A stretch of DNA of 64,000 bases from the NCBI RefSeq assembly GCF_003686955.1, contig NZ_RCVM01000005.1:1-64000 (forward strand), read 5' to 3'. Under the pieces are notes generated by a model. That model saw only the letters and a list, made by a program, of their open reading frames with translations. It searched no databases and was not told the DNA's origin. Shown here one piece after another: positions 28,320 to 37,238 of this stretch (position 1 is the first letter of the stretch; each line of letters starts with the position of its first letter). A program made the translations under genes and the position numbers. Source of the stretch: Streptococcus hillyeri. GTDB lineage: Bacteria; Bacillota; Bacilli; Lactobacillales; Streptococcaceae.

Positions 28320-28352
28320 ATTACCAAAAAGAATAGAAAGCAGTATTGATTT

Positions 28353-30434
28353 ATGAATGGTAAGGTAAAACAAACAACTAATCGAAAAATAGATTCACAA
28401 AAAGTAAAACTTGGGCTCGCTTTAGGTGTTATCGGAGCAAGCTTGGCGCTCCAAAGTTATTATGCTAAAGCAGAAGATATCTTATCTCAAAATTTAACTC
28501 AAAATAGTTCATTTTCAAGGTTTCTTGCTGAAATGAACAGGAATCAAAAGAGCTCAAATACATTTAGTAAAGATGGTTTAGGTGTTGATACTGCCTTTGG
28601 TAAAATTAAAGATGAGCTTTCAGTTACCAAGCGAACAGCTATTAATGTGCGTGAATTAGGTGGGAATGAAGGGCTTCTTACTCAAGTTGATGTTCAGGAG
28701 TTGTTACCTAAATTAAGACATCGAATTCCTAATTTTGATTCAGACTATACTCTCGTGACTGTTAATGGGAAATATCTTTATGATGATGTTACGCTTTACA
28801 TTGTTAAAAAGTCAGGTCACATCGTTAATTCTATGCAGGATTATAGTAAGGTGCTGCACGACTTAATGAAGAACAGTGGAAAAGAAATGGATGTCTATGC
28901 TCCTTTTAATTTAGATGAGAGTCATTTGAATTTATTGCTACAAGCTAATGGTTTTGGTCTAGTAGGAGATCAACATACTATAGCGGTTAATCATTTAAAT
29001 ATGTATCATGGGAAAGTAAAGGTAGCACCAGTATCCGAATATTTCACTCGTGTTAAGTATAAAAATTCTAATAGAACTCTAGAAGATTACTTAGAAAATG
29101 ATAATAAGATTCTAGAGCTGGTAAGAGCTTCAGGGGCAATGGAACAAGCAACAGAACGTGAAAAAATTACTCAGTGGTCAAACTTTCTAAAAAGTAAGTT
29201 TCGCTATGATAGAAGCTTACTAGATATCGGGGGGACAGACAATTATAATATCGGTTCAGATATTTATTCGATTACAGAACGTGATACAGCCATGTGCGTG
29301 GGATTTAGTGTTCTATCAGCGCGAGCTTTGAACATGATGGGAATGCGCTCTTACGTTGTTTATGGTAAAACAAAGGATGGTATCGAACATGCTATCACTA
29401 GGGTGTTCTTTGATAATAACTGGCATTTTGTAGATACTACAACACCTCTTAATCATTTGGTGCAACTAACGATTGATACTTTCTCTGAGATGGATAAAAA
29501 CGAAGGTGGCTATACTCCTAACGGAACGATGCGTGTTGACAAGTCTTTTGAAAAATGGGTGGAGAACCAAAATCCTAGACATCTTTTGCTGTTGAACACT
29601 GAAAAAGCGCTTTTCACAAATAAACGTTTAGAATATTATATTTCGGATGGTGAAAAGCAACAGTTGTTAAGTTTGCAACAACTATTGAAAGATCGTTATG
29701 ACTATATTGTATCAACATTAGAGAAATCTCCTCAGAAAAATGAAAACTTGTTAAAAAACATCAAAGGGTTTGTTGATAACATTGAACAGGATATTGAACA
29801 AGTTAAGAGCTATGACAAGATGATTGGTAGTGTCGCAGATAAGTATCGAATGACGATTGACCGATTTAATAGCACTGCTGGATCTATTGAAAGAGAACTT
29901 GCCATACAAAATTTCAGTAAAAGTTCAGAAATTGAAAAAGATATAAAAGCTATCAGTAAAAAAGCAACAGAAATAGCCGCTATGACTGAAGATAAGTATA
30001 CAGAGGCGGAAAAAAATGCTTACAGTGACCACGAGGTAGAACAAGAAGAGAAGGTTGTGAAGACTGAAGAGAGTAAAAAACGCTCTAGGCGTTCGTTGCC
30101 AAGTGAATCAGAAGAATCAATCAGTCATAAGGAGAAGCAAGAGTCTGATCAGGATGCCCTTTCTCAAGAACTAGAGACGCTAGTTTCTCAAGAAGTTACA
30201 ACAGAGGAAAAAGTTGTAGTAGAAGAGAAACAAAAGCTAGAAGAGAGCACTCCAATATCAGAAAAAGTTGATCAAGGAAATATCGTGTCAGATACTTCTG
30301 AACAGCAAGAATCATCGCAATCAACGGATAGTAGTGGTACAATGTCGTTTGATAATGGTCTTACAACAACACTGGATGTTATTAAAGAGATTGTTTCTAC
30401 CGTTTGGGAGAGTCTGAGCTGGATTTTGGAATAG
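28353..30434 (+). CDS. Secreted IgdE/transglutaminase-like cysteine protease paralogue 3 (triad intact)
   Basis: A 693-residue exported protein (signal peptide ending near YAKAED). The core has Cys in AMCVGFSVLSARALNMMG, His 31 residues on in IEHAITR and Asp 15 further in WHFVDTT, so it is the only paralogue with both an intact triad and an intact frame. The region after the core (about 430-550) is predicted helical. Then comes an acidic, repetitive stretch with a basic RSRRSLPSE site that may be a processing site, and a C-terminal tail VIKEIVSTVWESLSWIL like those of paralogue 2 and the EndoS-like protein. There is no LPXTG, so it should be released. Proposed role: cleavage of host immunoglobulin. 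An alternative is another host substrate. Confidence 0.78.
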   Translation: MNGKVKQTTNRKIDSQKVKLGLALGVIGASLALQSYYAKAEDILSQNLTQNSSFSRFLAEMNRNQKSSNTFSKDGLGVDTAFGKIKDELSVTKRTAINVRELGGNEGLLTQVDVQELLPKLRHRIPNFDSDYTLVTVNGKYLYDDVTLYIVKKSGHIVNSMQDYSKVLHDLMKNSGKEMDVYAPFNLDESHLNLLLQANGFGLVGDQHTIAVNHLNMYHGKVKVAPVSEYFTRVKYKNSNRTLEDYLENDNKILELVRASGAMEQATEREKITQWSNFLKSKFRYDRSLLDIGGTDNYNIGSDIYSITERDTAMCVGFSVLSARALNMMGMRSYVVYGKTKDGIEHAITRVFFDNNWHFVDTTTPLNHLVQLTIDTFSEMDKNEGGYTPNGTMRVDKSFEKWVENQNPRHLLLLNTEKALFTNKRLEYYISDGEKQQLLSLQQLLKDRYDYIVSTLEKSPQKNENLLKNIKGFVDNIEQDIEQVKSYDKMIGSVADKYRMTIDRFNSTAGSIERELAIQNFSKSSEIEKDIKAISKKATEIAAMTEDKYTEAEKNAYSDHEVEQEEKVVKTEESKKRSRRSLPSESEESISHKEKQESDQDALSQELETLVSQEVTTEEKVVVEEKQKLEESTPISEKVDQGNIVSDTSEQQESSQSTDSSGTMSFDNGLTTTLDVIKEIVSTVWESLSWILE

Positions 30435-30471
30435 CCAATTTATAAAGGCTTCTTAAATGATTTAACAGAGA

Positions 30472-30519
30472 AATGACAGATAGAATTTAGTACTGGCTGG
30501 GTTCTATTTGTCGTTTTTT
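30472..30519 (+). terminator. Terminator at the end of the island
   Basis: AATGACAGATAGAATT pairs with GGTTCTATTTGTCGTTTTTT. It closes the island before pbp1b. Confidence 0.85.
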
Positions 30520-30661
30520 ATTGGGCAGAATTTGAAGGTTCGTAAACGTCTAAACAGACAAACCCATTAAAGGAGGAGATGACGATTTGGAGAATGTATA
30601 AGCCTCGTTGCAAACTGTTAATTTTTATCTTTTTTTGATATAATGAATAATGAGGTATTTT

Positions 30662-33139
30662 ATGAACGATTGGAAAAAGAAGTTTGCTGATTTTTGGCAA
30701 GGCTTGAAAAATAAAAACGGCTCCAAAAATTCATCGCGATCATCAAAAAGTGCTGAACGCTATAATTGGAAAGATTATGGCTTGGTTTTTTTGAGAACTT
30801 TAAAGCTCTTGGTTGATTTCGCTTATTTGATTCTTGCCTTGATAAGCTTGCTAGGCGCGGGTATTGGTGCTGGTTATCTTGCTAGTCAAGTCGATACCGT
30901 GGATGTTCCAGAAACTAAAGAATTGACCGCTAAGGTTAGTGATTTGAGCAAGATTTCTCAGTTGACCTATGCCGATGGAAAACTGATTTCAAAGATTGAT
31001 ACGGATTTGCTACGAACACCTGTTGAAAGCTCTGCTATTTCTGATAATATCAAAAATGCTATTGTCGCAACTGAGGATGAAAATTTTAAGTCCCATAAAG
31101 GTGTGGTTCCTAAAGCGATTTTTCGTGCAACCTTGGGCTCTGTCCTAGGTATTGGAGAGTCTAGTGGTGGTTCAACGCTGACACAGCAATTGATTAAACA
31201 ACAGATTTTAGGTGATGATCCGACCTTTAAGCGTAAGGCGACAGAAATTCTCTATGCCTTAGAGCTTGAGCGGAATATGGATAAGGACACTATTCTCACC
31301 AACTATCTGAACGTTTCACCGTTTGGTCGAAATCATAAGGGGCAAAATATTGCAGGGATTGAAGAAGCAGCGCAGGGGATATTTGGAGTCTCTGCGAAAG
31401 ATTTGACCATTCCGCAAGCGGCTTTCTTGGCTGGTTTGCCACAGAGCCCGATTGTCTATTCACCGTATTTGCCGACAGGTGCCTTTAAGACGGATGAAGA
31501 CATGACGTTAGGACTGACACGTCAAAAAAATGTGCTTTATAACATGTATCGCGCAGGCATGTTGACCAAAGAAGATTATGAGAGCTATCTTGCCTATGAT
31601 TTAAAACAAGATTTCAGACAACCAGAAGCAAGGACAACTGACAGTCATGATTATCTCTACTACGCTGTTTTAGAGGAAGCTCAGGAAATCATGTATCAAT
31701 ATCTTATCAAACGTGATAAGGTATCTGAACAAGAGTTGAAAAATGATGCAACCAAGGAGACTTATCGTGAATTAGCCTACCAAGAATTATCGCAAGGAGG
31801 CTATACGGTTAAAAGCACCATCAAGCCTAATATTTACAAGGCTATGCAGGATGCAGTTGCTAATTATGGTCATCTACTTGATGATGGTACTGGTGAGGTT
31901 CAAGTGGGGAATGTCTTGCTTGATAATAGCACCGGAGCTATCTTAGGTTTTGTTGGTGGTCGTAATTATAATACTAACCAAAATAATCACGCTCTAAATT
32001 CTCTACGCTCCCCAGGTTCGAGTATCAAACCTATTCTTCCCTATGCTATCGCAATTGACCGAGGTTTAATGGGAAGCGCAAGTATTGTCTCTAACTACCC
32101 GACGACTTATTCTAGTGGTCAACGGATTTATCACGTTGGTGATGCAGGGACGAAGATGATTACGCTTCAGGAAGCTTTAAATATTTCTTGGAATATTCCC
32201 GCTTTTTGGACTTATAAAATGTTGCGAGATAAAGGTGTGGACGTTGAATCCTATATGACAAAAATGGGATATGATATCCAGGAATACGGTATTGAAAGTC
32301 TTCCTTTAGGTGGAGGTGTTGAAGTATCGGTCTTGCAACAAGCTAATGCTTATCAGACCTTGGCAAATGGTGGAGCTTATTTAAAACATTATATTGTTGA
32401 ATCTGTGACGGCAAGCGATGGAACAGTAATTTTCAAACATGAAAAAAAACCTGTTCAAGTGTTTTCTAAAGCAACGGCAAGCATCATGATGCATCTACTT
32501 AGAGGACCGTTGACATCAGGTTATACCACACGTTATTTAAGTGCTTTAAGAGGCGTTAATGGAAATCTTGCCAATGCCGATTGGGCAGGTAAAACTGGAA
32601 CCACTGATGACTACACAGATTCTTGGCTCGTTGTTACAACGCCAGGAGCTTCGCTGGGTTCGTGGATTGGTCACGATGATAATACACCGCTAGCTGCTGG
32701 TACTGGTGTTACCAATATGGCATCCTACCTAGCACAACTAACCAATGCCATTCATGCAGCGGATTCGTCTGTATTTGCGACTAATAAGCGCTTTGAATTG
32801 GATTCTAGTGTGATTGGCTCAACCGTTCTAGCTTCAACAGGGCTAAGACCAGGTACTGTGTTGGTAAATGGGAAAAGTATCACTGTTGGTGGTGCAACAA
32901 CGACAAGTTATTGGGCTAAAAATGGTGCGCCAAGCATGACTTACCGCTTTGCGATCGGTGGAACAGATGCAGACTATACCAACGCATGGGGGGCTTTCAT
33001 GCCAAACGATTCCAATAAAAATAAACAAGAGTCTCGAACAGACGAAAAAGATAAAGATAGAGACAAAAAGGAAGACACTAAAACGGACGATAAAGAAAGC
33101 TCCGAATCGAGTGATGCGGAAAGTGATTCGTCAGAATAA
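30662..33139 (+). CDS. pbp1b: Class A penicillin-binding protein 1B
   Basis: A bifunctional peptidoglycan synthase of 825 residues: short cytoplasmic tail rich in Lys/Ser, one membrane helix (about 45-75), glycosyltransferase family 51 domain (about 120-310, with EDENFKSHKGV and TLTQQLIKQ), then a transpeptidase domain (about 400-720) with SxxK in SPGSSIKP, SxN in ISWN and KTG in GKTGTTDD. The C-terminal tail is a long run of Lys, Asp, Glu and Ser. The start at 30662 follows GAGG; a TATAAT at 30639-30644 with TG extension is the likely -10. It precedes rpoB, as in related streptococci. Confidence 0.95.
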   Translation: MNDWKKKFADFWQGLKNKNGSKNSSRSSKSAERYNWKDYGLVFLRTLKLLVDFAYLILALISLLGAGIGAGYLASQVDTVDVPETKELTAKVSDLSKISQLTYADGKLISKIDTDLLRTPVESSAISDNIKNAIVATEDENFKSHKGVVPKAIFRATLGSVLGIGESSGGSTLTQQLIKQQILGDDPTFKRKATEILYALELERNMDKDTILTNYLNVSPFGRNHKGQNIAGIEEAAQGIFGVSAKDLTIPQAAFLAGLPQSPIVYSPYLPTGAFKTDEDMTLGLTRQKNVLYNMYRAGMLTKEDYESYLAYDLKQDFRQPEARTTDSHDYLYYAVLEEAQEIMYQYLIKRDKVSEQELKNDATKETYRELAYQELSQGGYTVKSTIKPNIYKAMQDAVANYGHLLDDGTGEVQVGNVLLDNSTGAILGFVGGRNYNTNQNNHALNSLRSPGSSIKPILPYAIAIDRGLMGSASIVSNYPTTYSSGQRIYHVGDAGTKMITLQEALNISWNIPAFWTYKMLRDKGVDVESYMTKMGYDIQEYGIESLPLGGGVEVSVLQQANAYQTLANGGAYLKHYIVESVTASDGTVIFKHEKKPVQVFSKATASIMMHLLRGPLTSGYTTRYLSALRGVNGNLANADWAGKTGTTDDYTDSWLVVTTPGASLGSWIGHDDNTPLAAGTGVTNMASYLAQLTNAIHAADSSVFATNKRFELDSSVIGSTVLASTGLRPGTVLVNGKSITVGGATTTSYWAKNGAPSMTYRFAIGGTDADYTNAWGAFMPNDSNKNKQESRTDEKDKDRDKKEDTKTDDKESSESSDAESDSSE

Positions 33140-33144
33140 AATAG

Positions 33145-33272
33145 TTGCTTCTAACAAGAAAATATGATAAAATATCATAAATTATTTGTCGTCTGTTTTC
33201 TTGAAATATTGTCCAGGAAGACTTACAGCAGTTAAATCCAGCTTTTATAGTCAGATTTAGCTGCTCTTTTTG
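33145..33272 (+). promoter_or_regulatory. Promoter followed by terminator-like hairpin between pbp1b and rpoB
   Basis: TTGCTT (33145-33150) and TAAAAT (33168-33173) with a 17-bp spacer. About 55 nt later AGCAGTTAAATC (33227-33238) pairs with GATTTAGCTGCT (33254-33265) plus T5. The hairpin may simply end pbp1b transcription or may attenuate rpoB transcription starting here. Confidence 0.55.
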
Positions 33273-33345
33273 TGCTTAATTTTGACGAATTTAAATCTTG
33301 TCACAAAGATTTAAAAGTTCTGAAAATTGCAAGAAGGACAAGGAA

Positions 33346-33387
33346 GTCTGTTAGCTCAGACGTGTAAAAGCTGTGACCTAAGGTCAC
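33346..33387 (+). ncRNA. Two-hairpin leader element just upstream of rpoB (Lacto-rpoB-like position)
   Basis: GTCTG...CAGAC (33346-33361) and GTGACC...GGTCAC (33373-33387) are two tidy hairpins ending about 15 nt before the rpoB Shine-Dalgarno. The Lacto-rpoB RNA motif is known from this position in Lactobacillales; I match on position and two-hairpin layout, not on an alignment. Confidence 0.4.
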
Positions 33388-33417
33388 GTGTCAGATAATA
33401 AAAAGGAGAACAATCAC

Positions 33418-36400
33418 TTGGCAGGACATAATGTTCAGTACGGTAAACATCGTACTCGTCGTAGTTTTTCAAGAATCAAAGAAGTTCTTGATTTACCAAA
33501 TTTGATTGAAATTCAAACCGACTCATTCCAAGAATTCTTGGACAATAGTTTGCGTGAAGTTTTTGAAGACGTACTTCCAGTATCAAACTTCACTGATACA
33601 ATGGAACTTGAATTTGTTGGCTACGAATTAAAAGAACCTAAATATACTTTAGAAGAAGCGCGTGCACACGATGCTCACTATTCAGTGCCTCTCTTTGTCA
33701 CTTTCCGTTTGGTTAACAAAGAAACTGGTGAGATTAAAACGCAAGAAGTTTTCTTTGGTGACCTTCCTTACATGACTGAAATGGGTACGTTTGTTATCAA
33801 TGGTGCAGAGCGTATCATCGTATCTCAGTTAGTGCGTTCACCAGGTGTTTATTTCAACGATAAGGTTGATAAAAATGGTAAAGTTGGCTATGGCTCAACA
33901 GTCATTCCTAACCGTGGCGCTTGGCTTGAATTGGAAACCGATTCAAAAGATTTAGCTCACACACGTATTGACCGTACGCGTAAAATTCCATTTACAACAC
34001 TTGTTCGTGCGCTTGGTTTCTCAGGTGATGATGAGATTTTAGATATCTTTGGTGATGGCGACTTGGTGCGTAACACGATTGAAAAAGATATCCATAAAAA
34101 TCCAGCAGATTCACGTACAGATGAAGCCCTCAAAGAAATTTATGAGCGTCTTCGTCCAGGTGAGCCAAAAACTGCAGATAGCTCACGTAGCCTTTTGACA
34201 GCACGTTTCTTTGATCCAAAACGCTATGATTTGGCAGCTGTTGGTCGCTATAAAATCAATAAGAAACTTAATGTTAAGACACGCTTGTTGAACCAAACTA
34301 TTGCTGAAAACTTGATTGATGCTGAAACAGGCGAAATTCTTGTTGAAGCTGGTACAGTGATGACGCGTGACGTGATTGATTCAATTGCAGAGCACCTTGA
34401 TGGTGATCTTAACAAGTTCGTTTACACACCAAATGATTTTGCGGTAGTAACAGAGCCTGTTATTCTTCAAAAATTCAAGGTCGTAGCTCCAACTGATCCA
34501 GACCGTACAGTAACTATCGTTGGTAATGCTAATCCAGATGACAAGGTTCGTGCCTTGACAACTGCGGATATCTTGGCTGAAATGTCATACTTCCTTAACC
34601 TTGCTGAAGGTATTGGTAAAGTGGACGATATCGACCACCTTGGAAACCGTCGTATCCGTGCGGTTGGTGAACTTCTTGCTAACCAATTCCGTATTGGTCT
34701 TGCTCGTATGGAACGTAACGTTCGTGAGCGCATGTCAGTTCAAGACAACGAAGTGTTGACACCACAACAAATCATTAATATCCGCCCTGTTACAGCTGCC
34801 ATCAAAGAATTCTTTGGTTCATCACAGTTGTCACAGTTCATGGACCAACACAATCCACTTTCTGAGTTGTCACACAAGCGCCGTTTGTCAGCCTTAGGAC
34901 CTGGTGGTTTGACACGTGACCGTGCAGGATATGAAGTCCGAGACGTTCACTACACCCACTATGGTCGTATGTGTCCAATCGAGACACCTGAGGGACCAAA
35001 CATTGGTTTGATCAATAACTTGTCAACCTATGGTCACCTTAACAAATATGGTTTCATCCAAACACCATATCGTAAAGTTGACCGTGCAACTGGTCAAGTA
35101 ACTAACGAAATTGTTTGGTTGACTGCCGATGAAGAAGATGAATTTACAGTAGCGCAAGCTAATTCAAAACTTAATGAAGATGGTACTTTCGCTGAAGAAA
35201 TCGTTATGGGACGTCACCAAGGTAATAACCAAGAATTCCCAGCAAGTATCGTTGACTATGTAGACGTATCACCTAAACAGGTAGTTGCCGTTGCGACAGC
35301 ATGTATTCCATTCTTGGAAAACGATGACTCTAACCGTGCCCTCATGGGGGCGAACATGCAACGTCAGGCTGTGCCGTTGATTGATCCTAAAGCACCTTAC
35401 GTTGGTACAGGTATGGAATATCAAGCAGCGCACGATTCGGGTGCTGCAGTTATTGCCCAACACGATGGTAAAGTTGTTTATTCAGATGCTGATAAGGTTG
35501 AAGTTCGTCGTGAGGATGGTTCACTTGATGTTTATACCATTCAAAAATTCCGCCGTTCAAACTCAGGTACTGCTTATAACCAACGTACGCTTGTAAAAGT
35601 TGGTGATATTGTTGAAAAAGGAGACTTTATCGCTGACGGACCTTCTATGGAAAACGGTGAGATGGCGCTTGGACAAAACCCAATCGTTGCCTACATGACT
35701 TGGGAAGGTTACAACTTCGAGGATGCGGTTATCATGTCTGAACGACTTGTGAAAGAAGATGTTTACACATCTGTTCACTTGGAAGAATACGAATCAGAAA
35801 CGCGCGATACGAAGTTAGGCCCTGAAGAAATCACTCGTGAAATTCCAAACGTTGGTGAAGAAGCCCTCAAAGATCTTGATGAGATGGGTATTATCCGTAT
35901 CGGTGCGGAAGTTAAAGAGGGTGACATTCTTGTTGGTAAGGTAACACCTAAAGGTGAAAAAGACCTTTCAGCAGAGGAACGCCTCCTTCACGCTATCTTT
36001 GGTGATAAATCACGTGAAGTTCGTGACACTTCTCTTCGTGTACCACACGGTGGTGACGGGGTTGTTAGCGACGTTAAAATCTTTACGCGTGCTAATGGTG
36101 ACGAGCTTCCTTCAGGTGTGAATATCCTTGTTCGTGTCTTCATTGCTCAAAAACGTAAAATCAAGGTCGGAGATAAGATGGCCGGTCGTCACGGAAACAA
36201 GGGTGTCGTTTCACGTATTGTTCCAGTTGAAGACATGCCATATCTTCCAGATGGAACGCCTGTTGATATCATGTTGAACCCACTCGGGGTGCCATCACGT
36301 ATGAATATCGGTCAGGTTATGGAACTTCACCTTGGTATGGCGGCTCGTAATTTGGGTATCCACATTGCAACTCCTGTCTTTGACGGTGCAAGTTCAGAAG

Positions 36401-37011
36401 ACCTCTGGTCAACTGTTCGTGAAGCTGGTATGGATTCAGATGCCAAGACAGTTCTTTACGATGGTCGTACAGGTGAACCATTTGACAACCGTGTTTCTGT
36501 CGGTGTCATGTACATGATCAAACTTCACCACATGGTTGATGATAAACTTCACGCACGTTCAGTTGGTCCTTACTCACTCGTTACGCAACAGCCACTTGGA
36601 GGTAAAGCTCAGTTTGGTGGACAACGTTTCGGTGAGATGGAGGTTTGGGCCCTTGAAGCTTACGGTGCGTCAAATGTTCTTCAAGAAATCTTGACTTACA
36701 AGTCAGATGACGTTAATGGACGTTTGAAAGCCTATGAAGCTATCACAAAAGGTAAACCAATTCCAAAACCAGGTGTGCCAGAATCATTCCGAGTTCTTGT
36801 CAAAGAATTGCAATCTCTTGGACTTGATATGCGAGTTCTTGATGATGAAAACAATGAAGTTGAACTTCGTGACCTTGATGAAGGTGAAGATGATGACGTG
36901 ATGCACGTTGATGATCTTGAAAAACTTCGTCAAAAACAAGCAGAAGAAGAAGCTCGCCTAGCAGCAGAAGTTGCAGCTGAAAATGGTGAAACACCAAGTG
37001 AAGGTGAATAA
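33418..37011 (+). CDS. rpoB: RNA polymerase beta subunit
   Basis: Core transcription enzyme subunit, 1197 residues. I place the start at the TTG at 33418 ([17 protein letters not shown]), the usual streptococcal start, 11 bp after AAAGGAG; the frame extends 10 codons further but would place the ribosome-binding site inside the gene. The rifampicin-binding region reads [30 protein letters not shown] with wild-type-looking residues. The acidic C-terminal tail after [16 protein letters not shown] is normal for the genus. Confidence 0.98.
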   Translation: MAGHNVQYGKHRTRRSFSRIKEVLDLPNLIEIQTDSFQEFLDNSLREVFEDVLPVSNFTDTMELEFVGYELKEPKYTLEEARAHDAHYSVPLFVTFRLVNKETGEIKTQEVFFGDLPYMTEMGTFVINGAERIIVSQLVRSPGVYFNDKVDKNGKVGYGSTVIPNRGAWLELETDSKDLAHTRIDRTRKIPFTTLVRALGFSGDDEILDIFGDGDLVRNTIEKDIHKNPADSRTDEALKEIYERLRPGEPKTADSSRSLLTARFFDPKRYDLAAVGRYKINKKLNVKTRLLNQTIAENLIDAETGEILVEAGTVMTRDVIDSIAEHLDGDLNKFVYTPNDFAVVTEPVILQKFKVVAPTDPDRTVTIVGNANPDDKVRALTTADILAEMSYFLNLAEGIGKVDDIDHLGNRRIRAVGELLANQFRIGLARMERNVRERMSVQDNEVLTPQQIINIRPVTAAIKEFFGSSQLSQFMDQHNPLSELSHKRRLSALGPGGLTRDRAGYEVRDVHYTHYGRMCPIETPEGPNIGLINNLSTYGHLNKYGFIQTPYRKVDRATGQVTNEIVWLTADEEDEFTVAQANSKLNEDGTFAEEIVMGRHQGNNQEFPASIVDYVDVSPKQVVAVATACIPFLENDDSNRALMGANMQRQAVPLIDPKAPYVGTGMEYQAAHDSGAAVIAQHDGKVVYSDADKVEVRREDGSLDVYTIQKFRRSNSGTAYNQRTLVKVGDIVEKGDFIADGPSMENGEMALGQNPIVAYMTWEGYNFEDAVIMSERLVKEDVYTSVHLEEYESETRDTKLGPEEITREIPNVGEEALKDLDEMGIIRIGAEVKEGDILVGKVTPKGEKDLSAEERLLHAIFGDKSREVRDTSLRVPHGGDGVVSDVKIFTRANGDELPSGVNILVRVFIAQKRKIKVGDKMAGRHGNKGVVSRIVPVEDMPYLPDGTPVDIMLNPLGVPSRMNIGQVMELHLGMAARNLGIHIATPVFDGASSEDLWSTVREAGMDSDAKTVLYDGRTGEPFDNRVSVGVMYMIKLHHMVDDKLHARSVGPYSLVTQQPLGGKAQFGGQRFGEMEVWALEAYGASNVLQEILTYKSDDVNGRLKAYEAITKGKPIPKPGVPESFRVLVKELQSLGLDMRVLDDENNEVELRDLDEGEDDDVMHVDDLEKLRQKQAEEEARLAAEVAAENGETPSEGE

Positions 37012-37034
37012 AACAGTCCAGTGGACTGTTTTAT
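37012..37034 (+). other. Hairpin directly after rpoB
   Basis: AAAACAGTCC and GGACTGTTTT pair perfectly around AGT, immediately after the rpoB stop. The core resembles the AACTGTCCACTGGACAGTT palindrome inside the dispersed repeats. No T run follows fully (TATCC), so transcription probably continues into rpoC. Confidence 0.5.
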
Positions 37035-37136
37035 CCGACACTTGGAACTTGAAAAGTGTTGTCAGTCAGTTTGGATGAGTTACTCAGCACTTTGACTGGT
37101 ATTTGAAAACACAACATTAAATTTAACGAGAGGAAG

Positions 37137-37167
37137 AGCTTAATGAGAATAGTCCTTCTCATTAGCT
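37137..37167 (+). other. rpoB-rpoC intercistronic hairpin
   Basis: AGCTTAATGAGAA pairs with TTCTCATTAGCT with one bulge, loop TAGTCC. A possible processing or pausing site in the 227-bp gap between rpoB and rpoC; no other gene is seen there. Confidence 0.5.
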
Positions 37168-37238
37168 CCTAATACCTCTGAATGCTCTGTCTGAATGTAG
37201 CTCTGCTATGTTCAAAAGAAAAAAGAAAGGTAATACTA

